In this document: positions 9,029 through 18,392 of the stretch, in pieces | How positions within the stretch are numbered: the stretch's first letter is position 1 | Layout: each line of letters starts with the position of its first letter | NCBI RefSeq assembly: GCF_003116035.1 | Contig: NZ_LGQW01000015.1 | Coordinates: 4,271,431 to 4,335,430 of the forward strand | Direction: 5' to 3' | DNA length: 64,000 nucleotides | Source of the DNA: Azospirillum sp. TSH64 | Lineage (GTDB): Bacteria > Pseudomonadota > Alphaproteobacteria > Azospirillales > Azospirillaceae | The notes under the pieces: model-generated | The model's input: the letters and a program-made list of their open reading frames with translations, nothing else | Database searches by the model: none | What the model was told of the DNA's origin: nothing | Made by a program: the position numbers and the translations under genes

Positions 9029-9688
9029 TCACCCCTCGTGGTCGAGCACCTCCACCTTGCGGACGAGGTCGGCGACGGAGCGTACCTGCATCTTCCGCAT
9101 CACCTTGCCGCGGTGGAGCTTGACCGTCACCTCGCTGATGCCGAGATCGCCGGCGATCTGCTTGTTCAGCCGGCCCTTGACCACCTCCGCCATCACCTCG
9201 CGCTCGCGCGGGGTCAGCGTCGCGGCCAGCGATTCCACCGTCATCGTGGCGGCCCGCTGGCTCCGCCGCGACCGGTCGCGGGCAAGCGCGGCATCGACCG
9301 CGTCAAGCATGTCCTGGTCGCGGAAGGGCTTGATGAGGAAATCGGTCGCCCCGGCCTTCATCGCTCGGACCGACATCGGCACGTCGGCGAAGCCGGTCAT
9401 GAAGACGATGGGCAGTGCGATGCCCAGGCCGTCCAGCCTCGTCTGGAACTCCAGCCCGCCCAGGCCGGGAAGCCGCACGTCGAGGATCAGGCAGCCCGGC
9501 CGGTCGGGAACCGCCGCAGCCAGCAGTTCCGCCGTGCTGCCGAAGGCACGGCCTTCGATGCCGACCGATTGCAGAAGGTCGACCACCGCCTCCCGCATGC
9601 CGGCGTCGTCATCGACGATCAGGACCAGTGGGTCGTCCTTTGCAGAGGCGGGAGCAGGGTCGGGCGACAAGGTGCCTTTCTGGGCCAT
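9029..9688 (-). CDS. FixJ/LuxR-family response regulator
   Basis: The 219-residue protein has a receiver at about 20-135, with IVDDD, phosphoacceptor Asp70 (CLILDVRLPGLGG), FMTGFAD and LIKPF. The C-terminal LuxR-type helix-turn-helix runs from about 150 to 212 (LTPREREVMAEVVKGRLNKQ). It starts five bases after the stop of the upstream kinase, with an AGAGGA site inside the end of that gene, so the two form a two-gene operon. It most resembles FixJ/TodT/TtrR regulators. Direct repeats in the promoter between the kinase and the rightward flavoprotein are candidate binding sites. Confidence 0.9.
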   Translation of the reverse strand: MAQKGTLSPDPAPASAKDDPLVLIVDDDAGMREAVVDLLQSVGIEGRAFGSTAELLAAAVPDRPGCLILDVRLPGLGGLEFQTRLDGLGIALPIVFMTGFADVPMSVRAMKAGATDFLIKPFRDQDMLDAVDAALARDRSRRSQRAATMTVESLAATLTPREREVMAEVVKGRLNKQIAGDLGISEVTVKLHRGKVMRKMQVRSVADLVRKVEVLDHEG

Positions 9689-9693
9689 GGCGG

Positions 9694-11349
9694 TCAGTCC
9701 TCTCGTGCCGCGGCCAGCGGGACGGCTGGCGGCTCGGCCAGTGATCTGGTGGACGGCGGGGGTGCCGACGGTACGGTGAACTCGAACACCGCCCCGCCGT
9801 CCGTATGGTTGTGGGCGGTCAGCGTACCGCCGCAGGACTCGATGATGGAGCGGCAGATGGCGAGGCCCATCCCCATCCCCTCGGGCCGGGTGGTGAAGAA
9901 GGGATCGAACAGGCGGGCATGGCTGGCCTCGTCGATGCCCCTGCCGCGGTCGCGCACGGCAACCCTGACCTGCTCCCCGCCTTCCAGGCTGCCGATGGCG
10001 ACGGTCAGTTCGCGCCGGGGGCTGTCCGCTTCCGCCATGGCGTGCAAACCGTTGGTCACGAGGTTGACCAGCACCTGCTGCATGCCGACCCGGCTGCCCC
10101 GCACCGGCGGGGCAGGGGCAAAGTCGGTGACCAGAATGGCTCCGGCACCCGACAGCTCGCGCTCCAGCAGGAGCGCCACCTCGGTCACCAGTTGAGCCAG
10201 GTCGATGGTCTCGTCGCAGTGAGTGTCCTTGACCAGCATGCCGCGTGTCCGCTGCACGATGTCGGCGGCGCGACGCCCGTCGCGGACGATGCGGTCGGCC
10301 GCCTTCGCGGCGGTTTCGATGTCGGGCTGTTCGCGGCGCAGCCAGCGCAGGCAGGCCTGCGCATTCAGCACGATGGCGCCCAGCGGCTGGTTCAGCTCAT
10401 GGGCGATGGAGGCGGACAGCGCGCCCAGCGTGGCGGCGCGTGCGGCGCGCGCAAGTTCCGCCTGGGCGGCCAGCAGCGCCTCCTGCGTGCGTTCGCGCTG
10501 GGTGATGTCGACGACGCCGACCACCACCTGATCGAAGCCGACGCAGTCATCGGGAAAGCTGATGCCCAGCAGCACCGTCAGGGTGCGCCCGTCCGCCGCG
10601 ATCAGCTGCGCCCGCCCTTCAAAGCGGTCGCGCTTTTCCCAAAGCGCCTGCAGGACCTGCAGCATCGCCGGGTCCTCGGCCGGCAGGTAACGGTCGAGCG
10701 GCCCCAGCACCGCCGGCCGGCCGGCCGCACCCAGCAGCTCCACGGTGGCGTCGTTGACGTTGGTGGTGCGGATCAGCGCGCCCATCCCGCGCGCCCAGCC
10801 GGGATCGGCCTGCGCATGGGCGGCAAGGTCCGTCACCCCGGCGGCCCGGAGGGCGTCGAGCGCCGCCGTCACCGCGGTGAAGTCCTGCTCCCACAAGGAG
10901 ATCCGCGCCTGCTCGAACATGCTGCGGTAGCGCTTTTCGCTGCGCGCCAGCGCACCGTTGGCCCGCAACAACAGCGCGCGCGAGTCATGGTCGCGCATCA
11001 GCAGCGCGCCGGTGATCAGGATGGCCGCCAGCGACACGCCGCAGCGCAGGACCGAAGACAGGTCCATGTCCTGCCAGTGCGACAGGAAGAAGGACAGCAC
11101 CGCCAGCAGCGCACAGCCGGCTGCCACCCGCAGGATGCCCCGCCGCGACAGGGCGGTTGCGGCCAGCAGCAGCACCAGCACATAGAGGACGGCGATGGCG
11201 CTTTCGATGTCGGTGAAGGTGTCGACGAAGAACACCGCCAGGGCGAGCGGAATCGACAGAAGGCCGAGACGGCGCTCCATCGGCCGCCCGCTGGCCGGCG
11301 AACCGCCCCATGCCGCGTCGCCCTTCGCACCGCCTTCCGCACCAACCAT
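9694..11349 (-). CDS. Membrane sensor histidine kinase paired with the FixJ-type regulator
   Basis: The 551-residue protein begins with a compact block of four or so hydrophobic helices (about 28-115). A PAS-like region and then kinase domains follow. The H-box is LSASIAHELNQPLGAIVLNA, and the ATPase domain shows QQVLVNLVTNGLHAM, DRGRGID and GMGMGLAICRSI. The architecture is close to FixL-like kinases with an integral-membrane sensor, but no haem-binding PAS signature is evident. The ATG has GGAG eight bases upstream. The response regulator follows directly. The stimulus is unknown; the divergent neighbours are redox enzymes, so a redox or aromatic-substrate cue is a guess. Confidence 0.9.
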   Translation of the reverse strand: MVGAEGGAKGDAAWGGSPASGRPMERRLGLLSIPLALAVFFVDTFTDIESAIAVLYVLVLLLAATALSRRGILRVAAGCALLAVLSFFLSHWQDMDLSSVLRCGVSLAAILITGALLMRDHDSRALLLRANGALARSEKRYRSMFEQARISLWEQDFTAVTAALDALRAAGVTDLAAHAQADPGWARGMGALIRTTNVNDATVELLGAAGRPAVLGPLDRYLPAEDPAMLQVLQALWEKRDRFEGRAQLIAADGRTLTVLLGISFPDDCVGFDQVVVGVVDITQRERTQEALLAAQAELARAARAATLGALSASIAHELNQPLGAIVLNAQACLRWLRREQPDIETAAKAADRIVRDGRRAADIVQRTRGMLVKDTHCDETIDLAQLVTEVALLLERELSGAGAILVTDFAPAPPVRGSRVGMQQVLVNLVTNGLHAMAEADSPRRELTVAIGSLEGGEQVRVAVRDRGRGIDEASHARLFDPFFTTRPEGMGMGLAICRSIIESCGGTLTAHNHTDGGAVFEFTVPSAPPPSTRSLAEPPAVPLAAARED

Positions 11350-11420
11350 ACGCCAGTCTCCAACCCCGCGCCGTACCGCTCCGGTTCCGGCAGCTTGCCT
11401 GCGGGCGCCGTCCGGTTCTT

Positions 11421-11448
11421 GAACGATCTGACGATCACGTGAACGATC
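11421..11448. promoter_or_regulatory. Direct repeat GAACGATC, 20-bp period, in a divergent promoter
   Basis: GAACGATC occurs at 11421-11428 and again at 11441-11448, exactly 20 bases apart (two helical turns). A partial copy, ACGATC, lies between them at 11431. The site is midway between the leftward kinase gene and the rightward flavoprotein gene. Phase-matched direct repeats of this kind are typical binding sites for LuxR-family response regulators. Function is inferred from position only. Confidence 0.4.
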
Positions 11449-11563
11449 GGCACGGCTTGCCGCCAGTCATACCTTGGTTTGCTTGGAAGACGCCCGGCAC
11501 CGGCGCTACCATCCCGCCCCACGCCATGTCCCCAAAGAACGCAACTGGCCGCAGGAGCCTGCC

Positions 11564-12934
11564 ATGGTCGACGCCATCATCATCGGAGCCGGCCAAGCCG
11601 GGCCGCCGCTCGCCGAACGTCTGACCGCCGCCGGCATGAGCGTTGCGGTGGTCGAGCGCAAGCTGTTCGGCGGCACCTGCGTCAACACCGGCTGCACCCC
11701 GACCAAGACGCTGATCGCCAGCGCCCGCGTCGCCCAAATGGCCCGGCGCGCCGCCGAATATGGCGTGGTGCTCGACGGGCCGGTGCGCATCGACATGGCC
11801 CGGGTCAAGGCGCGCAAGGACGAGGTTTCCGGCCGTTCGCGCCAGAATGTCGAACGCTGGCTGCGCAGCATGCCCAACTGCCGGGTTTTGCAGGGCCATG
11901 CCCGCTTCGAATCGCCGGGCAGTGTGCGCATCGGCGACGAGTTGCTGACGGCCGAGCGCATCTTCCTGAATGTCGGTGCCCGTGCCGCGATCCCGGATAT
12001 GCCGGGGGTGCGCGATGTCGATTTCCTGACCAGCGGCACGATCCTGGACCTCGACCATGTGCCCCGTCATCTGGTAGTGGTCGGCGGCAGCTACATCGGC
12101 CTCGAATTCGCCCAGATGTACCGCCGCTTCGGCGCGGAGGTGACGGTTGTGGAGAAGGGGGAACGGCTGATCGGCCGCGAGGACCCCGACGTGTCGGACG
12201 CAATCAGGGAGTTGCTGGAGAAGGAGGGGGTGACCGTCCGGCTGTCGGCCAACTGCATCCGCTTCGCCCGCCATGCCGACGGGGTGGAGGTCGGGGTGAA
12301 TTGCACGTCCGGCACCCCGTCGGTGGTGGGGAGCCATGTGCTGCTGGCCGTCGGCCGCACGCCCAACACCGACGATCTCTGCCTCGACCGCGCCGGCGTG
12401 GTGACGGATTCCCGCGGCTTCATCACGGTAGACGACACGCTGCGCACCAATGTGCCTGGCATCTGGGCGATGGGCGACTGCAACGGGCGGGGCGCGTTCA
12501 CCCACACCGCCTACAATGATTTCGAGATCGTCGCGGCCAACCTGCTGGACGGCGACCCGCGCAGCGTGGACGACCGCATTCAGGCCTATGCGCTCTACAC
12601 CGATCCGCCGCTGGCGCGCGTCGGCATGACCGACGAGGCGGTTCGCCGTTCCGGCCGGCGGGCGCTGGTGGGCCAGCGGGCGATGACCCGCGTCGGCCGT
12701 GCGGTGGAAAAGGGCGAGGCCCAGGGCTTCATGCGCATCGTCGTCGATGCCGACAGCCAGGAGATTCTGGGCGCCGCCATCATCGGCCCCGGCGGCGACG
12801 AGGCGATCCACGGCGTGCTCGACATGATGTACGCCAAGGCGCCCTATTCCACCCTGCAACGCGCCGTCCACATTCACCCCACGGTCGCCGAACTGCTGCC
12901 GACCCTGCTGGGCGAACTGAAGCCGCTGACGTAG
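11564..12934 (+). CDS. FAD-dependent pyridine nucleotide-disulfide oxidoreductase (mercuric reductase/lipoamide dehydrogenase-like)
   Basis: The chosen ATG has AGGAG a few bases upstream. Translation gives 456 residues, the normal size for class I disulfide reductases. The N-terminal FAD motif is IIIGAGQAGPPLAERL. The redox disulfide is GGTCVNTGCTPTK (Cys39 and Cys44). The NAD(P) motif is VVVGGSYIGLEFAQ, the second FAD motif is GIWAMGDC, and the catalytic His-Glu motif HIHPTVAE is near the C-terminus. It should move electrons between NAD(P)H and a disulfide or other acceptor. No mer or dehydrogenase-complex genes are nearby, so the substrate is open. It faces the kinase/FixJ pair across a shared promoter region. 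Confidence 0.88.
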   Translation: MVDAIIIGAGQAGPPLAERLTAAGMSVAVVERKLFGGTCVNTGCTPTKTLIASARVAQMARRAAEYGVVLDGPVRIDMARVKARKDEVSGRSRQNVERWLRSMPNCRVLQGHARFESPGSVRIGDELLTAERIFLNVGARAAIPDMPGVRDVDFLTSGTILDLDHVPRHLVVVGGSYIGLEFAQMYRRFGAEVTVVEKGERLIGREDPDVSDAIRELLEKEGVTVRLSANCIRFARHADGVEVGVNCTSGTPSVVGSHVLLAVGRTPNTDDLCLDRAGVVTDSRGFITVDDTLRTNVPGIWAMGDCNGRGAFTHTAYNDFEIVAANLLDGDPRSVDDRIQAYALYTDPPLARVGMTDEAVRRSGRRALVGQRAMTRVGRAVEKGEAQGFMRIVVDADSQEILGAAIIGPGGDEAIHGVLDMMYAKAPYSTLQRAVHIHPTVAELLPTLLGELKPLT

Positions 12935-12942
12935 GACGAGCC

Positions 12943-12975
12943 GAAAGCAGGTTTTGTTCAAAAAATCCCGCTTTC
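12943..12975 (+). terminator. Imperfect hairpin after the disulfide oxidoreductase gene
   Basis: GAAAGCAGG and CCCGCTTTC form an imperfect stem closed by a T-rich/A-rich inner helix just after the stop codon. There is no trailing T run, so this may be a weak terminator or only a palindrome. Confidence 0.35.
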
Positions 12976-13065
12976 AATCTTCAATAGCGAGGCCGGGATT
13001 TCCGGCACCCTCCCTGGACTGTCCGCCCGCCCTCGGTTCCCGCGGCGGACCACAGGAGGTGCAGC

Positions 13066-14355
13066 ATGAAACGAATCCGATGGACGGGGTGGCTGACCGG
13101 AGGCGCCCTGGTCTGCTTCGTCGGCGTCGGCGCATTCCTTGGCATCGCCCACCGCAGCAGCCTGCCGGCCATAACTCCCCCCAAAGCCGCCGACTTTCCC
13201 GCGGAGATGCTGTCGCGCGGTGCGGCGCTGGCCGCCATCGGCGACTGCATCGTCTGCCACACCGCCGACGGGGGCGTGGCCTATGCCGGCGGCCGGGCAT
13301 TGGCGACGCCGTTCGGCACGCTCTATTCGACCAACATCACGCCCGATCCGGAAACCGGGATCGGCAACTGGTCGAAGGAGGCGTTCAAGCGCGCCATGCG
13401 CGACGGGGTATCGCGGGATGGCCGCCATCTCTACCCGGCGCTGCCCTACGACCACTACCGTCAGGTGCATGACGGGGATCTGGACGCGATCTACGCCTTC
13501 CTGATGACCCGGCCGGCAGCGTCCGCGCCGGCCAAGGCGAACGAGCTGATCTTCCCGCTGGGCTTCCGTCCGCTGCTGGCCGGCTGGAAGTTGCTGTTCC
13601 TGCATCAGGAGGAGTTCACGCCACGGCCGGACCGCGATGCGGAGTGGAACCGCGGCGCCTATCTGGCCGAAGGGCTCGGCCATTGCAGCGGCTGCCACAG
13701 CCCGCGCAACATCGCTGGGGCCGAGAAGACGGGCTCCGACGCCTATTCCGGCGGTGTGGCGGAAGGCTGGGTGGCGCCGGCATTGAACGGGTCCGGCCCG
13801 GCGGCGGTGCCCTGGACGTCGGACAGCCTGTTCACCTACCTGCGCACCGGTGTCGATGGCCGTCATGGCGCCGCCGCCGGGCCGATGGGACCGGTGGTGC
13901 ATGGGCTGTCCCGCGCGCCGGAAGCCGATGTCCACGCCATCGCCACATACATCGCCTCGTTGTCGGCGGATCGGGTGCCGAAAGCACCGGGCGCGGCCGA
14001 CCGAGTGGCGGAGGCCGCAAGGACCAATCCGGCAGGCGCCTCACTCTTCGCCGGGGCCTGCGCCGGCTGCCACGAGGGTGGCGCACCGATGATGACGCAG
14101 GGGCGTCCCGGCCTGTCCACCGTCACCGCCCTGCAACTCGACCGGCCCGACAACGCGATCCGCGCCATCCTGCAAGGCATCCATGCCCCCACCGGACCGG
14201 CCGGACCGGCGATGCCGCCCTTCGCCGCCAGCCTGACCGACGCGCAGGTCGCCGACCTCGCCGCCTATCTGCGGTCCCGCTTCAGCGAGCGGCCGGCCTG
14301 GACCGCGCTGGAAACCGCTGCCGCCACCGTCCGCAAGGAGGAGTCCCAGCCATGA
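13066..14355 (+). CDS. Membrane-anchored tri-haem cytochrome c subunit
   Basis: The 429-residue protein starts with a signal anchor (LTGGALVCFVGVGAFLGIA). It carries three c-type haem sites: CIVCH at 61-65, CSGCH at 207-211 and CAGCH at 332-336. This is the layout of the cytochrome subunit of periplasmic alcohol/aldehyde and molybdenum hydroxylase dehydrogenases, which passes electrons to the quinone pool or an oxidase. Its stop codon overlaps the start of the 2Fe-2S subunit gene (ATGA), so it is the electron outlet of the complex encoded downstream. An AGGAGG-like site lies just upstream of the ATG. Confidence 0.9.
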   Translation: MKRIRWTGWLTGGALVCFVGVGAFLGIAHRSSLPAITPPKAADFPAEMLSRGAALAAIGDCIVCHTADGGVAYAGGRALATPFGTLYSTNITPDPETGIGNWSKEAFKRAMRDGVSRDGRHLYPALPYDHYRQVHDGDLDAIYAFLMTRPAASAPAKANELIFPLGFRPLLAGWKLLFLHQEEFTPRPDRDAEWNRGAYLAEGLGHCSGCHSPRNIAGAEKTGSDAYSGGVAEGWVAPALNGSGPAAVPWTSDSLFTYLRTGVDGRHGAAAGPMGPVVHGLSRAPEADVHAIATYIASLSADRVPKAPGAADRVAEAARTNPAGASLFAGACAGCHEGGAPMMTQGRPGLSTVTALQLDRPDNAIRAILQGIHAPTGPAGPAMPPFAASLTDAQVADLAAYLRSRFSERPAWTALETAAATVRKEESQP

Positions 14356-14843
14356 CCGTCACCATCACCGTCAACGGCGCCGACCATGCGCTTGACGTCG
14401 ACCCGGCCACGCCACTGCTCTATGTGCTGCGCGACGATCTGGAGCTGAACGGGGCAAAGTACGGCTGCGGGCTCGGCCAGTGCGGCGCCTGCACCGTTCA
14501 CATCGACGGCAAGCCGGCCTTCTCCTGCCTGACGCCGGTCGGTGCGGTCGCCGGACGCCGCATCCGCACGGTGGAAGGGCTGGGCAGCACGCAGGCTCCC
14601 GGCCTGCTGCAACAGGCCTTCGAGACAGAACAGGCCGCCCAGTGCGGCTACTGCATCGCCGGAATGCTGATGCGGGCCCAGGCCCTGCTCGACCGCAACC
14701 CCGACCCGGACGAGGCGCAGATCCGCGCCCACATGCAGACCAATCTCTGCCGTTGCGGCACCCACATGCGCATCCTGCGCGCCATCCGCCGTGCCGTCGC
14801 CATGCACAAGGGCATCCAGGCGGCTCAGGAGGTGCGGCCATGA
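14352..14843 (+). CDS. 2Fe-2S subunit of a molybdenum hydroxylase (IorA/NicA-like)
   Basis: The 163-residue protein is the small subunit of the xanthine-oxidase family. The plant-type 2Fe-2S cluster ligands are Cys39, Cys44, Cys47 and Cys59 (CGLGQCGAC). The second cluster near the molybdopterin uses Cys98, Cys101, Cys133 and Cys135 (CGYC and CRC). Both ends overlap neighbours by four bases (ATGA), so three genes are translationally coupled. Related proteins are isoquinoline 1-oxidoreductase alpha and nicotinate dehydrogenase NicA. The exact substrate cannot be told. Confidence 0.92.
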   Translation: MTVTITVNGADHALDVDPATPLLYVLRDDLELNGAKYGCGLGQCGACTVHIDGKPAFSCLTPVGAVAGRRIRTVEGLGSTQAPGLLQQAFETEQAAQCGYCIAGMLMRAQALLDRNPDPDEAQIRAHMQTNLCRCGTHMRILRAIRRAVAMHKGIQAAQEVRP

Positions 14844-17110
14844 CCCCCGCCATGTCACCCCTGTCCCGCCGCGGCTTCCTGACCGGCGGCGCCCTGGTGG
14901 TCTCCTTCGCCCTGGCGCCCAGGGCCTTCGCCCAGCTTGCCGGCGGCGGCGAGGGCGGTGCTGGCCCGGCCGTGGTGGCGCCCGACCTGAAGGGAAGCCT
15001 GAAATCGTCGCCCTGGCTCGACGCCTGGATCCGCATCGACGCCGATGGCCGGGCCACCGTCTTCACCGGCAAGGTGGAGCTGGGCCAAGGCATCCGCACC
15101 GCGCTGCTCCAGGTCGCAGCGGAGGAGCTGGACATCCCGTCCGCCGCCGTCACCCTGGTCACTGCCGACACCGAACGCACACCGGACGAGGGGCTGACCG
15201 CCGGCAGCCATTCCATGCAGGACAGCGGCACCGCGATCCAGAACGCCGCCGCCAACGTTCGAATGCTGCTGGCTGCAGATGCGGCGCGCAGCTGGGGCAT
15301 TCCGGCTGAACAAGTGACCACCGGGGGCGACGGCAGGCTGCGCGCACCGGATGGCCGGACCCTGTCCTATGGCGAGGTGGCGGAGCGGCTGTCGCTGCAT
15401 GTGCAGGCGGTGCCGGACGCGCCTTTGCGCAGGCCGGCGGACTACCGCACGCTGGGCCGCGCGCTGCCGCGGGTGGACATCCCGGCAAAGCTGACCGGCG
15501 GTGCCGCCTATCTGCACGACATGCGCCTGCCCGGCATGCTGCACGCCCGCGTCGTCCGCGGCCCCAGCGCCGGCACCGGTTTGCAATCGCCCGATCTGGA
15601 CACCGTCGCCCGCATGCCGGGCGTGGTGAAGATCGTCCGGCAGGGTGGTTTTCTGGCCGTGGTGGCGGAGCGGCAATGGACGGCGATACAGGTCCTGCGC
15701 CACCTGCAACGGGCGTCCTACGCCCGCACCACGCTGCCGCCCCTGCCGGCCGACGGCAGCGGAGACGCCGTGGCGGCGACGCTGAAGGCGCTGCCGACCC
15801 GCGACATCCCGATCATGGACACCAGCGATCCGGCGGGACCGGCGGTCCACAGCGTCAAGGCGCGCTACACCCGGCCCTGGATCAGCCATGGCTCCATCGG
15901 CCCCTCCTGCGCCATCGCGCAATACGTGGACGGCACGATGACGGTGTGGACCCACAGCCAGGGCACCTTCGACGTCCGCCGCGTCGTCGCCGAATTGGTC
16001 GGCCTGCCGCCGGAGAAGGTCCATGCCATCCATGCCGAAGGCGCCGGCTGCTATGGCCAGAACGGCGCCGACGACGTGGCGGCCGATGCGGCGGTGATCG
16101 CCAGGGCCCTGCCCGGCCGGCCGATCCGCCTGCAATGGATGCGCGAGCAGGAGTTCGGCTGGGAGCCGCTCGGCCCCGGCATGATGACGGAACTGGAGGC
16201 GGAACTGGGCGCCGACAACCGCATCGTCTCCTGGCGCCATGCGGTCTGGAGCAACCCGCACAACAACCGCCCGGTCGGGGCCGGCGGCGTTCTTGCCGGC
16301 AACGAGGCCGATCCGCCCTTCCCCGCCCCCGAAGGCAAGCCGATCCCGATGCCGGAGGGCGACGGCAGCCGCAATTCCAATCCGCTCTACAGCTTCGCCA
16401 ACACCCATGTCGTCTATCATTTCCTGAAGGACATGCCGGCGCGCGTCTCCGCCCTGCGGTCGCTGGGCGCTCATCTGAACGTGTTTTCCATCGAAAGCAT
16501 GCTGGACGAACTGGCTGCCGCGGCGGGCATCGACCCGCTGGCGATCCGGCTCGACCATATGCGGGACGAGCGGGCGCGCGACGTCATGCAGGCGGCGGCC
16601 GACCGCTTCGGCTGGTCGAAACGGCCGAAAGGTGACGGCCGGCGCGGCTGCGGCATGGCGTTCGCCCGCTACAAGAATCTCGGCGCCTACTGCGCGGTGG
16701 CAATGGAGGTTGAGATCGACCGCGAGACGGGCCGGACGATGGTCCGCCGGGCGGTCGCCGCGGTGGATTGCGGCCAGCCGGCCAACCCCGACGGTGTGCG
16801 CAACCAGATCGAAGGCGCGCTGGTGCAGTCGCTGAGTTGGACCGGACATGAAGCGGTGCGTTTCGCCGCCGACCGCCGCGCCAGCTTCGACTGGAGCAGC
16901 TATCCGATCCTGCGCTTCGACGATGTGCCGGGGTCCGTCGAGGTGGTGGTGATGGACCGCCCCGGCGCCCCCTTCCTCGGCACCGCAGAGGCTGCGCAGG
17001 GACCGTCCGCCGCGGCACTGGCGAACGCCATCGCCGACGCCACCGGCGTCCGCCTGCGCGACATGCCGCTCAGCCCGGACCGGCTCAAGGCCGCGCTTGG
17101 TCCCGTCTGA
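14840..17110 (+). CDS. Molybdopterin-binding large subunit of a molybdenum hydroxylase (IorB-like)
   Basis: The 756-residue protein carries a Tat signal (SRRGFLTGGALVVSFALAP, cleavage near AFA), so the folded cofactor enzyme acts in the periplasm. Family stretches include LGQGIRTALLQVAAEELDIP, EGAGCYGQNGADDVAADAA and a late glutamate motif, LGTAEAAQGP. It pairs with the 2Fe-2S subunit upstream and the tri-haem cytochrome. The likely reaction is hydroxylation of a carbon next to ring nitrogen, or aldehyde oxidation, with electrons leaving through the cytochrome. The flavin monooxygenase directly downstream favours an N-heterocycle. Isoquinoline, nicotinate or an aldehyde are all possible. Confidence 0.9.
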   Translation: MTPAMSPLSRRGFLTGGALVVSFALAPRAFAQLAGGGEGGAGPAVVAPDLKGSLKSSPWLDAWIRIDADGRATVFTGKVELGQGIRTALLQVAAEELDIPSAAVTLVTADTERTPDEGLTAGSHSMQDSGTAIQNAAANVRMLLAADAARSWGIPAEQVTTGGDGRLRAPDGRTLSYGEVAERLSLHVQAVPDAPLRRPADYRTLGRALPRVDIPAKLTGGAAYLHDMRLPGMLHARVVRGPSAGTGLQSPDLDTVARMPGVVKIVRQGGFLAVVAERQWTAIQVLRHLQRASYARTTLPPLPADGSGDAVAATLKALPTRDIPIMDTSDPAGPAVHSVKARYTRPWISHGSIGPSCAIAQYVDGTMTVWTHSQGTFDVRRVVAELVGLPPEKVHAIHAEGAGCYGQNGADDVAADAAVIARALPGRPIRLQWMREQEFGWEPLGPGMMTELEAELGADNRIVSWRHAVWSNPHNNRPVGAGGVLAGNEADPPFPAPEGKPIPMPEGDGSRNSNPLYSFANTHVVYHFLKDMPARVSALRSLGAHLNVFSIESMLDELAAAAGIDPLAIRLDHMRDERARDVMQAAADRFGWSKRPKGDGRRGCGMAFARYKNLGAYCAVAMEVEIDRETGRTMVRRAVAAVDCGQPANPDGVRNQIEGALVQSLSWTGHEAVRFAADRRASFDWSSYPILRFDDVPGSVEVVVMDRPGAPFLGTAEAAQGPSAAALANAIADATGVRLRDMPLSPDRLKAALGPV

Positions 17111-17150
17111 TTTGGCCCTGTTCGAGTTCCCTCTTTTTGAAGGAAAAGCC

Positions 17151-18266
17151 ATGAAGACCCTGCGTGTGAGGATCGTCGGCGGGTCGGTCGGCGGCCTGTT
17201 CGCCGCCGCCCTGCTGCGGCAGGAGGGGCACGATGTCCGCCTGTACGAGCGCTCCGGCGGCGGGCTGGCCGGCCGCGGCGCCGGGCTGGTCGGTCAGCGC
17301 GACCTGTTCGCCCTGCTGCGGGCGGTGGGCTGCGAGCATGTGGCGCAGGTCGGCGTCGTCGCCCATGAGCGCATCTTCCTCGACCGCGCCGGAGAAATCC
17401 GGCAACGGCAGGCGACGCCGCAGATGCAGATCTCCTGGGACCATCTGTACGCCACGATGCGCAGCAAGGTGCCCGACGACAGCTATGTCCTGGGCCGGGC
17501 CGTCCTGGCGGTGGAGCAGGATGGCACCACGGCGACCCTGCAATTCGACGATGGCAGCCGGGAGGAGGCCGATCTGGTGATCGGTGCCGACGGGCTGGGG
17601 TCCATCGTCCGCTGCGCGGTGGTGGGCAGGCACGCCGCCAACGAGTATGCCGGCTATGTCGCCTGGCGCGGGCTGGTTCCGGAACGCGAGCTGCCGGCGG
17701 AATCCGCCATCCTGCTGGACCGCTTCGCCTTCTTCGACATGCCGCAGTCGCACACGCTCGGCTATCTGGTCACCGGGCCTGCGGCGGAAACGGCGGTCGG
17801 GCAGCGGCGCTACAACTGGGTCTGGTACAGGCGGGTGGCGGCGGCCGAACTGCCGGCGCTGCTGACCGACGCCAAGGGACGCCACCACCCCCACTCGCTG
17901 GCGCCGGGGCAGGTGCCGGAGACGGTGGCGGCACGGCTACGGCAGGACGCGGCGGACCGGCTGCCGCCGCCCTTCGCCGCGGCCATCGCGGCGGAGCCCC
18001 GCCCGTTCCTCCAGGCCATCTTCGATTACGAGGTGCCGGCGATGACGCGCGGCCGGGTCGCTCTGCTGGGCGATGCCGCCTTCGTGGTCCGTCCGCACAC
18101 GGCGATGGGCGTCGCCAAGGCGGCAGGAGATGCGATGGCGCTCGTCCGGCAGCTGTCGAACCATCGGGATGTCGAGACCGCCCTCCAGGCCTACAACGAG
18201 GAACGCCACCCGGCCGGGGCCGCCATCGCCGCCTACGGACGCCGGCTGGGCGCGATGCTGGAGTGA
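17151..18266 (+). CDS. FAD-dependent aromatic monooxygenase (2,6-dihydroxypyridine 3-monooxygenase-like)
   Basis: The start follows AAGGA by six bases and gives 371 residues. The N-terminal FAD motif is RIVGGSVGGLFAAALL. Midway are DLVIGADGLGSIVR and the ring-contact stretch YAGYVAWRG. The second FAD motif is GRVALLGDAAFVVRPH. These features fit the group A flavin hydroxylases and in particular the dihydroxypyridine hydroxylase branch (compare YNWVWYRRV and AMGVAKAAGDA). It lies 40 bases after the molybdenum hydroxylase, which would supply a hydroxylated heterocycle. The substrate assignment is inference from family and context. Confidence 0.82.
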   Translation: MKTLRVRIVGGSVGGLFAAALLRQEGHDVRLYERSGGGLAGRGAGLVGQRDLFALLRAVGCEHVAQVGVVAHERIFLDRAGEIRQRQATPQMQISWDHLYATMRSKVPDDSYVLGRAVLAVEQDGTTATLQFDDGSREEADLVIGADGLGSIVRCAVVGRHAANEYAGYVAWRGLVPERELPAESAILLDRFAFFDMPQSHTLGYLVTGPAAETAVGQRRYNWVWYRRVAAAELPALLTDAKGRHHPHSLAPGQVPETVAARLRQDAADRLPPPFAAAIAAEPRPFLQAIFDYEVPAMTRGRVALLGDAAFVVRPHTAMGVAKAAGDAMALVRQLSNHRDVETALQAYNEERHPAGAAIAAYGRRLGAMLE

Positions 18267-18392
18267 GCATCATACCAAGGGATAGCAACCGTAAAGCCAT
18301 GGGGCGATGCGGGCGACCCCAGCGTGCGATTCCACCATGCGACCCAGGCAAGCGAAACTTCCTGCATGCCATGCCACGCAGGGAGCCTTCAG

